In this document: positions 34,728 to 46,421 of the stretch, one piece after another
Position numbering within the stretch: the stretch's first letter is position 1
How the letters are laid out: each line of letters begins with the position of its first letter
Assembly: GCF_900166625.1 (NCBI RefSeq)
Contig: NZ_LT800499.1
Span: forward strand, 3,036,209-3,091,216
Direction of reading: 5' to 3'
DNA: 55,008 nt
Source of the DNA: Halobacillus massiliensis
GTDB taxonomy: Bacteria; Bacillota; Bacilli; Bacillales; Halobacillaceae
Notes under the pieces: generated by a model
The model's input: only the letters and a program-made list of their open reading frames with translations
Database searches by the model: none
Told to the model about the DNA's origin: nothing
Made by a program: the position numbers and the translations under genes

Positions 34728-36434
34728 TTATCGTATATCATCCACCTTTGCCGTTCGAATTCGGTTTAAGGCGGCTGCAATTTCAAATCTTCTCGGTCTT
34801 GCTAATTCACCCGGGTGCTGATTTTTAAATGGCGCAACGGAAGCAAGACCTTCTTTATCAAACTGTTCTTCGATTTCATCTAAAAGCATGGATAAAGGCT
34901 GGCGTTTTTTTAGCACTCCATTTTTGTGTAAATGCATCAAAAGGTCTGCAATCATTCTTGTCTGAGACGCATCCACCAGCTGTTCCACATCAGTGAGGCT
35001 GATTTCTGTCGTTCCCATCAAAATGGATGTACGGCTTTTCGCCTGAATCTTCTCTTTCTTTCCTTTATGCGGCTTAATCGAAGTATGGGTATAATACCTT
35101 GAAGGCAAATCCCCAAAACGTCCATCTAATTGCTTACGCTCACCTGGATAAGCTTGAGCGATATTTTTTGCTTTATTCGTAACATTAAAAGGAACGTAAT
35201 GATCCATCATAATAACATCATCTGCTACTTGAAAGTAGTCACCGGATCCGCCCATCACGAGAATCGTGGAAACTTTTAATTCATCACGAAGACTGCTTAT
35301 TTTATCGATAAACGGGGTGATTGGTTCTTTTTCCTGAACGACAAGCTCCTGCATTCGTTCATCGCGAATCATAAAGTTAGTAGCACTCGTATCTTCATCA
35401 ATAAGCAGGGTGTTTGTTCCCGCTTCTAACGCTTCAATAACATTGGCAGCCTGGGAAGTACTTCCACTTGCATTTTCTGTCGAAAACCTCGTCGTATCCA
35501 CACCGCCCGGGAGATTTTTAATAAAAGGAGAAATGTCCACATTCGTTACCTGACGACCATCCTCTGCTCTAACCTTTACAGCTGACGGATCTGTGATCAC
35601 GTATTCCCGGCCGTCACCTTTAATATGAGGATACACGCCTCGCTCCATCGCATTCAACAGGGTACTTTTACCATGATAACCCCCTCCTACGATCAAGACA
35701 ATTCCTCTTTTTATTCCCATGCCTGTCAAAGGCTGATCACGATGTGGCACATGAATGGTTATGCGATTTTCTTCTGGACTTTGAAAACGAACAGCATCTT
35801 TCATCGGACGGTCACTAATGCCGCTGGATCTTGGAAGAATCGAACCGTCCGCGATAAAGGAAATTAACTCCTCTTCCTTCATCTTAGCCAAAATAGCATC
35901 ATGCTGATCCGCTAAATGGACAAACTCCCATATTTCCTGGTCTGTAATGGCAAACACAGACTCTTTGATCACATTTGGCAATACGGTGAAAAAAAGCTTG
36001 TCTGCTTCCTTTCCATTGATTCTTCTTCCATTAGCCGGGAGACCAACAGTCAGACAAACAGTCGTATTGCTTCCATCAATACTGACGGCTGTACGCTCAA
36101 GAATTTCCTGCTGCGGCCGGTCAATAGCCACCATGCCGCTTTTTCCTGATCCCTTAACGTCAGAACGCCCTTTATGAAGGACTTCTGCCACTTTTCTGGC
36201 AATCGCATCTTCACTATAGATCTTTCGCTTTTTCGTCTCCTTCCACTCGGGAAGGATGGTTTTTGCATCGTTTGGTACTAGTATTCTGATTTTAGATGGA
36301 GCAGCAAAAGGATCACCTTGGACATAGTCAATCTTTAACTGATAAGAAGAAAAGGAATAACTCCCTTGTATTTGTTTATATCCCTTATAGCTTTTTCCAT
36401 CGATCTGCTGCAGTAATTGCTTTAGTTTTTTCAT
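34728..36434 (-). CDS. ABC-class ATPase (PF09818-like P-loop protein)
   Basis: This 568-residue soluble protein belongs to the family annotated as predicted ATPase of the ABC class. The Walker A motif is IVGGGYHGKSTLLNAM at about residue 247, and a Walker B-like LLIDEDTSATNFMIRD follows at about residue 330; VMGGSGDYFQVAD fits a downstream sensor region. The N-terminus (KLLQQIDGKSYKGYK type) matches the family. The ATG follows AAAGGAG. It is directly upstream of queG on the same strand, so the two are probably co-transcribed. The biological role is not established to my knowledge. Confidence 0.88.
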   Translation of the reverse strand: MKKLKQLLQQIDGKSYKGYKQIQGSYSFSSYQLKIDYVQGDPFAAPSKIRILVPNDAKTILPEWKETKKRKIYSEDAIARKVAEVLHKGRSDVKGSGKSGMVAIDRPQQEILERTAVSIDGSNTTVCLTVGLPANGRRINGKEADKLFFTVLPNVIKESVFAITDQEIWEFVHLADQHDAILAKMKEEELISFIADGSILPRSSGISDRPMKDAVRFQSPEENRITIHVPHRDQPLTGMGIKRGIVLIVGGGYHGKSTLLNAMERGVYPHIKGDGREYVITDPSAVKVRAEDGRQVTNVDISPFIKNLPGGVDTTRFSTENASGSTSQAANVIEALEAGTNTLLIDEDTSATNFMIRDERMQELVVQEKEPITPFIDKISSLRDELKVSTILVMGGSGDYFQVADDVIMMDHYVPFNVTNKAKNIAQAYPGERKQLDGRFGDLPSRYYTHTSIKPHKGKKEKIQAKSRTSILMGTTEISLTDVEQLVDASQTRMIADLLMHLHKNGVLKKRQPLSMLLDEIEEQFDKEGLASVAPFKNQHPGELARPRRFEIAAALNRIRTAKVDDIR

Positions 36435-36547
36435 GGAATCCTGCTCCTTTCTTCTTTACCTTCATATTAAAAAACGCAATGCTCCGTTTATTATAAAACG
36501 AAACACTGCGTTGGATCACGTAGTAAGATATTAAGAATAAATAATAG

Positions 36548-36618
36548 AGCGGGTGAAGGGAATCGAACCCTCGTCATCAGCTTGGAAGGCTGAGGTTTTA
36601 CCATTAAACTACACCCGC
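36548..36618 (-). tRNA. tRNA-Gly (anticodon TCC)
   Basis: It has a 7-bp acceptor GCGGGTG/CACCCGC, anticodon loop CTTCCAA and TTCGATT T-loop. The CCA end is not encoded. It is isolated from the large tRNA cluster. Confidence 0.95.
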
Positions 36619-36883
36619 GTATATTAAATTTTATAGCCACGTTTTTACATACTTAAGCTTATTCAAGGAAGTGAATGCCTTCGAAGCAACTCGCAGTTGT
36701 TTCGGCAGAAGATTATGCTCTACGCTGTTGGTTTCCCGCGTTAATTAGGTTTCTCTTCTTAATGATATTTTCCATTATAACAACCCTATGTTGTACTGAC
36801 AACCATAATTCGGGGATTTTCTACAAAAATCTATTTCTCGTTTGTAGTTGTACAGTATATGTAAGTCTTCCTGATTTTGCTAC
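36619..36883. other. Intergenic gap, nothing identified
   Basis: The sequence between tRNA-Gly and the 119-residue gene is AT-rich. A 76-codon plus-strand frame (36675-36905) is present, but it runs into the terminator of the minus-strand gene and has no family features. I see no RNA gene or operator here. Confidence 0.5.
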
Positions 36884-36917
36884 AAAAAAACCGACTCCCT
36901 TTTAAAAGAAGTCGGTT
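36884..36917 (-). terminator. Terminator after the 119-residue gene
   Basis: The stem AACCGACT/AGTCGGTT is followed by a T run on the minus strand. Confidence 0.75.
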
Positions 36918-36951
36918 CCGGTTCTTATATAATAAGACTAGATAATCTTCA

Positions 36952-37311
36952 TTATGCTAATTGTCGCTCATAAACCAATTCATTTGTTTTCATATCAAGA
37001 GCGTCTACTTTCATATTTAATACTCTGCCATCATTATTTTTGGACCCTGAAAGACGGATATAATTACTAGAATTATGATCCTTAAAAGAAACATGCACAT
37101 TTCTTATTTTATCTTCTTCTCCATTTTCCCCTTGTTCCTCATGGATCAAACACTCTGTGAATTCCATGGTCTCTTTAGGCTGACTTAATATGTAATCGTG
37201 CATAATCTTCTCAAGTTCAGGAAAGGCAAGAGCTTTATTTTCAATACATTTCTCATAAAAATCATTACTGTCAGTAATATGTTCAATTAGTTCAGGTTCT
37301 CTCTTCATCAT
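36952..37311 (-). CDS. Hypothetical protein, 119 residues
   Basis: This is a soluble acidic protein with no membrane segment or catalytic motif that I recognise. The first half is helical and charged (ELEKIMHDYILSQPKETMEF) and the second half looks beta-rich (NVHVSFKDHNSSNYIRLSG and VLNMKVDALDM). AAGGGAAGG lies before two adjacent ATG codons. It has its own terminator. The function is unknown. Confidence 0.75.
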   Translation of the reverse strand: MMKREPELIEHITDSNDFYEKCIENKALAFPELEKIMHDYILSQPKETMEFTECLIHEEQGENGEEDKIRNVHVSFKDHNSSNYIRLSGSKNNDGRVLNMKVDALDMKTNELVYERQLA

Positions 37312-37393
37312 AAATCCTTCCCTTCAAAAATCAGTCTATCCTCCTTTTCCCCTAAAGGGTGGATAAGAAACACAACACTTTTAATAGTACAAG

Positions 37394-37424
37394 AAAAACG
37401 CGCTTCTTATAGAGCGCGTTTTTT
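37394..37424 (-). terminator. Terminator after the amino acid carrier
   Basis: The stem AACGCGCT/AGCGCGTT has flanking A and T runs. Confidence 0.8.
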
Positions 37425-37437
37425 CGGTCACTTTATC

Positions 37438-38868
37438 TTAAACCACTTTTTTCTTCTTCTCCTCTTCAAAATCAAGCTTTTCCCAAGTTTCTGTGCCATC
37501 AATACCAAGTCGGCTTGGTTCAAATACAGGCTCTTTGTTTTCTTTTCTCTGTGCCATATAATCATTCAAAACAGTGAAAGAAACTTTACTTAGCCGCAGC
37601 ACAGCATATATATTTAAAATCGTCATAATACCCATAAAGACGTCTGCTAAAGACCAGACAACATCGAGAGTGGCTACGGCTCCGAACATCACCATGGCCA
37701 GTGTACCAAAACGGTAAATTAAAATAGCCTTGGGACTGTCTTTAATAAACTCAATATTCTTTTCTCCATAATAATAACTTCCGGCGATTGAACTAAAGGC
37801 AAATAAGAAAATAGCTAAAGATACAAAAAGGTTTGCCCATCCTCCAAGCTGTGAAGCAAGAGAATCCTGCAATAACGTAATACCTGCTTCAGTACCAAAC
37901 TCAGCCTGTCCGGCACTTAAAATAATAAATGCAGTAGCCGAACAAACAACAAGCGTATCAAGAAATACTCCGGCTGCTTGAATAAACCCTTGTTTTACAG
38001 GATGGGATACGTGAGAAGAGGCTGCGGCATTAGGAGCACTCCCCATACCCGCTTCATTCGAAAATAATCCCCGGTTTACTCCATTCATAATGACTGCACC
38101 AATACCGCCCCCAATTACCTGCTCGAAACCAAGGGCACTGGATACGATAAGACTTAGAACTTCAGGAAGAGCACTAATATTCATTCCTACTACAATTAAG
38201 GCAATGACAATATAAATAACCGCCATAATTGGAACAACAATACTTGTGAAATTCGCAATACGGTGGACACCGCCAAAGATAACGATCGCAGATAATACGA
38301 CAAGACCGATACCTACCACTGAAGTTGGGATATCAAACGTTGAATTAATTGAAGCAGCGATAGTATTACTTTGTACGGAATTAAATATGAGTCCAAATGT
38401 AAAAGCAATAAGAATCGCAAAAACAATACCAACCTTACGCTGCTTCAATCCTTTTTCCATATAGTAAGCAGGACCGCCTCGAAAAGCATCCTTACCATCG
38501 CGTGCTTTATAAACCTGAGCCAATGTACTTTCCATAAACGCAGTAGCTCCTCCCACGAGTGCTACAATCCACATCCAAAATACGGCACCTGGTCCCCCTA
38601 AAGTAATCGCAACAGCTACACCAGCAAGGTTTCCTGTTCCAATCCTTGTAGCTGAGCCAATACAGAATGATTTAAAAGCAGAAATTTCCTTGCCATTATC
38701 CCCGGGCGTTTTCTCAAATAAGATGCGAAGCGTTTCTTTTAAATACCTAAACTGTACAAACCGGGAGAATAAAGTAAGAAATAGTCCTGTTCCCAATAAA
38801 ATAGGAACTGTAAGATAGGTAGATAAATAATTGTTAATCTGACCCAGTATTTCCATAATAAAATCCAT
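37438..38868 (-). CDS. alsT: Sodium:alanine/glycine symporter (AGCS family)
   Basis: This 476-residue membrane transporter takes up alanine or glycine, usually with Na+. Family motifs are RIGTGNLAGVAVAITLGGPGAVFWMW (shortened: GTGNLAGVAVAITLGGPGA), the signature-like GGPAYYMEKGL and the later NEAGMGSAPNAAASS. About eleven helices are visible. The ATG follows AAGGGGTGG. A cytosolic charged tail ends in KKKKVV. It is divergent from the esterase gene. Na+-coupled uptake would suit a halophile; the exact amino acid is inferred from the family. Confidence 0.94.
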   Translation of the reverse strand: MDFIMEILGQINNYLSTYLTVPILLGTGLFLTLFSRFVQFRYLKETLRILFEKTPGDNGKEISAFKSFCIGSATRIGTGNLAGVAVAITLGGPGAVFWMWIVALVGGATAFMESTLAQVYKARDGKDAFRGGPAYYMEKGLKQRKVGIVFAILIAFTFGLIFNSVQSNTIAASINSTFDIPTSVVGIGLVVLSAIVIFGGVHRIANFTSIVVPIMAVIYIVIALIVVGMNISALPEVLSLIVSSALGFEQVIGGGIGAVIMNGVNRGLFSNEAGMGSAPNAAASSHVSHPVKQGFIQAAGVFLDTLVVCSATAFIILSAGQAEFGTEAGITLLQDSLASQLGGWANLFVSLAIFLFAFSSIAGSYYYGEKNIEFIKDSPKAILIYRFGTLAMVMFGAVATLDVVWSLADVFMGIMTILNIYAVLRLSKVSFTVLNDYMAQRKENKEPVFEPSRLGIDGTETWEKLDFEEEKKKKVV

Positions 38869-39071
38869 TTTTCCACCCCTTGGAAATTTTTTAGATTATT
38901 CAGAATAATCTCAATCCAATGAATACGCTATCATAATTCGACAAACGCTTCAACTTTTTATTGGATGTTTAATAAAACTATCCTCAACAGTAGAACTAAT
39001 GTAATGATTTCTCCATGATCTGCAGGTAAATTGTCATGTGAAAAAGAGGATCTTTATCATTCAGAAATAAA

Positions 39072-39100
39072 TTGACAGAACAAAGCCCTTCACTTACTAT
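39072..39100 (+). promoter_or_regulatory. Sigma-A promoter of the esterase gene
   Basis: A -35 TTGACA (39072-39077) and a -10 TACTAT (39095-39100) are spaced 17 bases, 40 bases before the ATG. Confidence 0.65.
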
Positions 39101-39140
39101 GTAAGCGGCAACAATTAATTGAATATGGAAGGAAGTTTTT

Positions 39141-40139
39141 ATGGTAAATAGAAAAGAAATTATAGATTCCCCTACTGCATCTCTACATTCTGGAGAATAT
39201 TACAGAGAACAGGTTATTACGTTAAAATCTAATATATCGGGAACTCAACTTTATTACACCACTGATGGTACACTTCCTTCGAAAAACAGCATTATGTATG
39301 GTAATTCGATCAAAGTAAAAGAAAATCTAACAATTAAAGCGATCGCTATCCATGAGGAGAGCAATGTTCAAAGTGAAGTATCCACTTTCACATATAAAAT
39401 TACAACTAGACAAGACATCGCCCAGCGATTTATGGATTTGAACTATAACAATATGCCTTACCGCCTTTATGTACCAGAGAATTATGATCCATCCCATTCT
39501 TATCCTTTAGTTTTATTTCTTCATGGAGGTGGAGAACGCGGCACAGATAACGTGAAACAGCTGCTTGCAAATGATGGGGCGATTATATGGGCAGCTCCTG
39601 AAAACCAAAAGAAAAATCCAGCTTTCATTTTGGCTCCACAGGCAAGGGATCAACCGGATGGAGGCTTCGCGATTACGAGAAATGCTGATAACATCGTAGA
39701 TCCTGAAAGAGCTTTTGAGTTTTCAAGCGACCTTGCTGCGGCTTATGATATCCTTCAAATGGTAATGACACAGTACAACATTAATCAGAACCGCGTATAT
39801 TCTACAGGCTTGTCACAAGGAGGATTTGGAACATTCAACTTAAATATTAAGTATCCAAATCTTTTTGCCGCCCTGGTCCCAATTGCAGGGGGAGGAGACC
39901 CGGAGAAAGTACATATTATTAAAAACAAACCTCTGTGGGCCTTTCATGCGGAGGATGATGAGATTATCCCCGTTTCGTCTACGAGAAATGCTATCCAAGC
40001 CATTAGATCTGCGGGTGGAACGCCAATTTATACAGAGTATCCTGCAAACTTGGGACATAACCATGAATCGTGGAATCCTGCTTATGAAAATCAAGAAATG
40101 ATAGCTTGGATGTTTAGTCAGAGAAAGGATTTAAAATAA
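39141..40139 (+). CDS. Chitobiase-like domain fused to esterase
   Basis: This 332-residue protein has two parts. Residues about 10-87 resemble the beta-sandwich found at the C-terminus of chitobiases (SGTQLYYTTDGTLPS, then LTIKAIAI). Residues about 100-330 form an alpha/beta hydrolase of the PHB-depolymerase/feruloyl-esterase type, with oxyanion region FLHGGGERG, nucleophile Ser225 in GLSQGG, acid Asp273 in HAEDDEIIP and a histidine in GHNHESW (306 or 308). Related enzymes are normally secreted, but I see no signal peptide after the start, which is well supported by AAGGAAG. The substrate is unknown. Confidence 0.88.
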   Translation: MVNRKEIIDSPTASLHSGEYYREQVITLKSNISGTQLYYTTDGTLPSKNSIMYGNSIKVKENLTIKAIAIHEESNVQSEVSTFTYKITTRQDIAQRFMDLNYNNMPYRLYVPENYDPSHSYPLVLFLHGGGERGTDNVKQLLANDGAIIWAAPENQKKNPAFILAPQARDQPDGGFAITRNADNIVDPERAFEFSSDLAAAYDILQMVMTQYNINQNRVYSTGLSQGGFGTFNLNIKYPNLFAALVPIAGGGDPEKVHIIKNKPLWAFHAEDDEIIPVSSTRNAIQAIRSAGGTPIYTEYPANLGHNHESWNPAYENQEMIAWMFSQRKDLK

Positions 40140-40217
40140 GGATGAACTGTCGCCACTATCTATAAGGAGATGGAGCGGTTCTTTTGGCTGGACTTCTAAG
40201 ACTACAAAAAAGAATAT

Positions 40218-40249
40218 AAAAACGTCTTTCCACTTGCCATGGAAAGACG
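40218..40249 (-). terminator. Terminator after the secreted Leu-rich gene
   Basis: The stem CGTCTTTCCA/TGGAAAGACG is followed by TTTTTATATT on the minus strand, 80 bases beyond the stop of the secreted protein gene. Confidence 0.7.
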
Positions 40250-40328
40250 CATAAATAATCACTTACGCAATTAAAGCTTCAAGAAAAACCAATAGGACTT
40301 ATTCATACTGGCTGGCAATAAATAGTCC

Positions 40329-40922
40329 TTACTCTAATAATGAATTAATCTCACCTAACAATGGCTCTAATACTCCTAAGAGTTGATCTAATATACCACC
40401 CAGAAAGCCATCACTATCAAGAAGACCAGCTACCGCACAAAGTAAATTCCCAAGAAGGTTACCAGCACCAGGAATAGCTGTAAGGTCGAGGTTTATTTCC
40501 GAAAGATCTAGCTGTAAGCCCAGCAAATCCAAGGAAATTGGACCAAGGTCAAGGTTTAAGAGCTCACACTCCTGCTGAGCAAGAGCAGCAGAGTTCATCA
40601 TGTCTCCTCCGCTTTCATTTAAAGTGGCTGGTATGTTTTCAAAGTTTTCTTTTACATTTGTAGAAGAACCATCCTCTGAAACGGCCTTCCCTTTAACAGA
40701 ACCACTCATTAAGAGCCCTTCCGCTTCATCATAAGATAGGTTATCAATATTCAACATTCCATCAAACGAGCCTCCATCTTCTAGAACACCCGTAACTTTT
40801 ATGTTTTTTAGCAGCTTAGATCCAGTAGTAGAAGGTGAAGCAGCCAGGGAATGAATAGGGGCAAGAACAAGGGAACTTACTAATGCAATTACTAACATTG
40901 AGACGAGAGACTTACTTTTCAT
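40329..40922 (-). CDS. Secreted protein with Leu-rich C-terminal domain
   Basis: This 197-residue protein starts with a typical signal peptide (residues 1-27, cleavage near SLA-A). A variable middle region follows, then a striking C-terminal segment with ECELLNLDLGPISLDLLGLQ, LDLSEINLDLTAIPGAGNLL and GNLLCAVAGLLD. Alternating Leu-x-Leu strands and two cysteines suggest a disulfide-linked beta structure. Similar LGPxxLDLLGL and PGxGNLLGNLLCAVAGLLD sequences occur in exported proteins of actinobacteria and haloarchaea, as I recall, with no known function. AAAGGAGG precedes the ATG. It is a single-gene unit. Confidence 0.85.
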   Translation of the reverse strand: MKSKSLVSMLVIALVSSLVLAPIHSLAASPSTTGSKLLKNIKVTGVLEDGGSFDGMLNIDNLSYDEAEGLLMSGSVKGKAVSEDGSSTNVKENFENIPATLNESGGDMMNSAALAQQECELLNLDLGPISLDLLGLQLDLSEINLDLTAIPGAGNLLGNLLCAVAGLLDSDGFLGGILDQLLGVLEPLLGEINSLLE

Positions 40923-41411
40923 GAATCGTCCTCCTTTAAAATTTTAATAAAGCGCTTACATGTGCCAGCCATGTAATGTGTTCCCTATCTCTTCCATGTA
41001 AAACAAATTATGTCGATTTTTAGTGAAAATGATTACTTTAAACTATCTTTATTTAATACAAATCAAGAAATGGAAACAGAAGGTCCTGCGCCATTAGTTG
41101 CATTTATATAGCTTTAATGCGTTTATGAATGACAATATTTATTTGCTATAGTTATATTAGGATCTGACGAAATATCCAAATAAGTATATATAATGGGCTT
41201 CGAAGGTCTAAGTTTGTGCGAAACCTATAATTACAAAATTAACTGCGGGCCTATTCCCCGGTCCATTTGGCAATATAAAAGTTTGGAGGGCAAATGATAA
41301 AATGAGTTCTACTGTTAAAAAATGAATTTTTTTAAAATGATGCTTGGTAATCTTAGACGACTGAGTTGGCAGGTATTATGAAAGGGTAATGTATAAAGAG
41401 GAGTTGATTCT
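40923..41411. other. AT-rich intergenic gap
   Basis: This gap of about 490 bases separates the divergent secreted-protein gene and the 112-residue gene. Only very short open frames occur, and none longer than about 20 codons has a good ribosome-binding site. I see no RNA gene or clear operator. It probably holds both promoters. Confidence 0.5.
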
Positions 41412-41750
41412 GTGAGAGGTTTTCTTGATGCAATTATTGTTTTTGCTTTTTGGTATGTAGCAATTGCCATTTTTATCGGATATAAATCTGTGGGACATGC
41501 TCTAATTTTTGCTATGATATTAATTGTTTTTGCTTATTTTACTAGGGATAAAGAAAGACCTAAAAAACTCATGTATATTCAGTTAGTGATAGTAATACCC
41601 GTTTTAATTTTTTCTATTGCTTTCTTTACTTCAATAGAAATTTCAAAAGAATCCGTGGTGAAATTTACTATTGGAATTTTATTATGTTCTATCTTTTTTG
41701 GCGCTTTAAAAATACGAAAGGTTAGGCAAACTAAACGTTTATCCAAATAA
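41412..41750 (+). CDS. Small multi-TM hypothetical protein
   Basis: This 112-residue integral membrane protein has four likely helices (about residues 4-22, 24-40, 50-70 and 78-97) and a basic end (KIRKVRQTKRLSK). The GTG start follows GAGGAG. I do not recognise a family. Its terminator is shared with the convergent rrn-tRNA operon. Confidence 0.7.
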   Translation: MRGFLDAIIVFAFWYVAIAIFIGYKSVGHALIFAMILIVFAYFTRDKERPKKLMYIQLVIVIPVLIFSIAFFTSIEISKESVVKFTIGILLCSIFFGALKIRKVRQTKRLSK

Positions 41751-41783
41751 AAAAAAGACCTCAACATTACTGTTGAAGTCTTG
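41749..41783. terminator. Terminator shared by the rrn-tRNA operon and the 112-residue gene
   Basis: The stem AAGACCTCAAC/GTTGAAGTCTT has one mismatch. On the minus strand it is followed by eight T, closing the roughly 6.6 kb rrn-tRNA operon. Confidence 0.85.
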
Positions 41784-41802
41784 TATCTGTTACATTTTAT
41801 AG

Positions 41803-41884
41803 TACCGGTGGTCGGGGTCGAACCGACACTCCCGAAGGAACACGATTTTGAGTCGTGCGCGTCTGCCAATTCCGCCACACCGGC
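41803..41884 (-). tRNA. tRNA-Leu (anticodon CAA)
   Basis: The acceptor is GCCGGTG with CACCGGT, the anticodon loop is CTCAAAA, and there is a long variable arm (class II). CCA is not encoded. It is the last gene of the cluster. Confidence 0.95.
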
Positions 41885-41890
41885 ATAATA

Positions 41891-41964
41891 TGGAGGCGGC
41901 AACCGGAATCGAACCGGTGATAAAGGAGTTGCAGTCCTCTGCCTTACCGCTTGGCTATGCCGCC
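41891..41964 (-). tRNA. tRNA-Cys (anticodon GCA)
   Basis: The acceptor is GGCGGCA/TGCCGCC, the anticodon loop CTGCAAC, and CCA is encoded. Confidence 0.95.
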
Positions 41965-42017
41965 ACTTATTATATAATAAAGTATATTCTGCGATGCAGC
42001 AATTATGAATCTTCTAG

Positions 42018-42089
42018 AGCGAGAGACGGGATTCGAACCCGCGACCCCCACCTTGGCAAGGTGGTGTTCTACCACTGAACTACTCTCGC
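42018..42089 (-). tRNA. tRNA-Gly (anticodon GCC)
   Basis: The acceptor is GCGAGAG/CTCTCGC, the anticodon loop TTGCCAA, and CCA is not encoded. Confidence 0.95.
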
Positions 42090-42092
42090 AAA

Positions 42093-42167
42093 TGGCTGGG
42101 CCAGCTGGATTCGAACCAGCGCATGACGGTACCAAAAACCGTTGCCTTACCGCTTGGCTATGGCCCA
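42093..42167 (-). tRNA. tRNA-Gln (anticodon TTG)
   Basis: The acceptor is TGGGCCA/TGGCCCA with G discriminator, the anticodon loop TTTTGGT, and CCA is encoded. Confidence 0.95.
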
Positions 42168-42180
42168 ATAAACAAAAAAA

Positions 42181-42257
42181 TGGGGCGGCTGATGGGAATC
42201 GAACCCACGAATGCCGGAACCACAATCCGGTGCGTTAACCACTTCGCCACAACCGCC
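42181..42257 (-). tRNA. tRNA-His (anticodon GTG)
   Basis: The extra 5' G (position -1) pairs with C73, the anticodon loop is TTGTGGT, and CCA is encoded. Confidence 0.95.
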
Positions 42258-42267
42258 GTTATAAAAG

Positions 42268-42338
42268 CAGGGGTAGTAGGAATCGAACCCACATTGACGG
42301 TTTTGGAGACCGTAGTTTTACCGTTAAACTATACCCCT
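42268..42338 (-). tRNA. tRNA-Trp (anticodon CCA)
   Basis: The acceptor is AGGGGTA/TACCCCT, the anticodon loop CTCCAAA, and the 3' CCA end is not encoded. Confidence 0.95.
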
Positions 42339-42360
42339 ATTTGAATGATAAAAAATAAAA

Positions 42361-42446
42361 TGGTGGAGGGAGTAGGACTCGAACCTACGAACCCGATGGG
42401 AGCGGATTTACAGTCCGCCGCGTTTGGCCAACTTCGCTATCCCTCC
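42361..42446 (-). tRNA. tRNA-Tyr (anticodon GTA)
   Basis: The acceptor is GGAGGGA/TCCCTCC, the anticodon loop CTGTAAA, with a long variable arm (class II) and encoded CCA. Confidence 0.95.
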
Positions 42447-42456
42447 ACGTTATAAG

Positions 42457-42532
<76 letters not shown>

Positions 42533-42545
42533 TAGTCTCAAAAGA

Positions 42546-42621
<76 letters not shown>

Positions 42622-42655
42622 TTATAAATTAATTTATATGTATGAAAATAATCAA

Positions 42656-42732
42656 TGGCGGTCCGGACGGGACTCGAACCCGCGACCTCCTGCGTGACAG
42701 GCAGGCATTCTAACCAACTGAACTACCGGACC
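42656..42732 (-). tRNA. tRNA-Asp (anticodon GTC)
   Basis: The acceptor is GGTCCGG/CCGGACC with G discriminator, the anticodon loop CTGTCAC, and CCA is encoded. Confidence 0.95.
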
Positions 42733-42735
42733 ATT

Positions 42736-42813
<78 letters not shown>

Positions 42814-42867
42814 ATAATGTGGGAGACCTTTATGATCATTCCCATTATAATAGAATCAAAGTTTCAA

Positions 42868-42943
42868 TGGTGGAGGATGCAGGGCTCGAACCTGCGACCC
42901 CTTGCTTGTAAGGCAAGTGCTCTCCCAGCTGAGCTAATCCTCC
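42868..42943 (-). tRNA. tRNA-Val (anticodon TAC)
   Basis: The acceptor is GGAGGAT/ATCCTCC, the anticodon loop CTTACAA, and CCA is encoded. Confidence 0.95.
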
Positions 42944-42949
42944 AAGTAG

Positions 42950-43024
42950 TGGTGACCCGTACGGGATTCGAACCCGTGTTACCGCCGTGAAAGGGCGGTG
43001 TCTTAACCGCTTGACCAACGGGCC
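42950..43024 (-). tRNA. tRNA-Glu (anticodon TTC)
   Basis: The acceptor is GGCCCGT/ACGGGTC with one G:T pair, the anticodon loop CTTTCAC, and CCA is encoded. Confidence 0.95.
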
Positions 43025-43041
43025 ATATATAATGTAGTTAA

Positions 43042-43134
43042 TGGCGGAGAGCGAGGGATTCGAACCCTCGAAACCGCGTGAACGGTTTACACGAATTCCA
43101 ATCGTGCTCCTTCGGCCAGCTCGGACAGCTCTCC
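43042..43134 (-). tRNA. tRNA-Ser (anticodon GGA)
   Basis: The acceptor is GGAGAGC/GCTCTCC with G discriminator, the anticodon loop TTGGAAT, with a long variable arm and encoded CCA. Confidence 0.95.
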
Positions 43135-43140
43135 ATAAAG

Positions 43141-43215
43141 TGGCTCCACAGGTAGGATTCGAACCTACGACCGATCGGTTAACAGCCGATTGCTCTACCA
43201 CTGAGCTACTGTGGA
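43141..43215 (-). tRNA. tRNA-Asn (anticodon GTT)
   Basis: The acceptor is TCCACAG/CTGTGGA with G discriminator, the anticodon loop CTGTTAA, and CCA is encoded. It is the first tRNA after 5S. Confidence 0.95.
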
Positions 43216-43224
43216 ATAATTTCA

Positions 43225-43340
43225 ACCTGGCGGCGTCCTACTCTCACGGGGATAAACCCGACTACCATCGGCGCTGAAGAGCTTAACTGCTGTGTTCGGC
43301 ATGGGAACAGGTGTGACCTCTTCGCTATCGCCACCAGATC
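43225..43340 (-). rRNA. 5S ribosomal RNA
   Basis: On the minus strand it shows the 5S hallmarks: TGGTGGCGATAGCGAAGAGG near the 5' end, CCGAACACAGCAGTTAAGC in the middle, and GTAGGACGCCGCCAGG at the 3' end. Ends are estimated to within a few bases. Confidence 0.95.
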
Positions 43341-43420
43341 TCTTTCTTTTTTAGGGACAAGATATATTATATTGTCCTTTTAAGAAAATATCAAGGTTTT
43401 TTAAAAACTTTTTAAATAAA

Positions 43421-43459
43421 CCCTCAAAACTGGATAAGACTGCTTTCTATCAAACCACG
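43421..43459. repeat. 23S processing stem, 3' arm
   Basis: About 39 bases just downstream of 23S are largely complementary to 46422-46463 just upstream of it. Shared blocks are TGGTTTGAT and TCTTATCCAGTTTT on the minus-strand/plus-strand arms. In the transcript they would pair and enclose 23S, the usual RNase III substrate. Confidence 0.75.
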
Positions 43460-43469
43460 AAAGAATTAA

Positions 43470-46396
<2,927 letters not shown>

Positions 46397-46421
46397 ATCT
46401 TCGTGAAAAGACTTTTTCTTA

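Noticed and set aside
36675-36905. 76-codon plus-strand frame after tRNA-Gly
   Set aside because: An AAGGAAG motif is only 3 bases from the ATG, the frame crosses the terminator of the opposite gene, and the peptide has no recognisable pattern.
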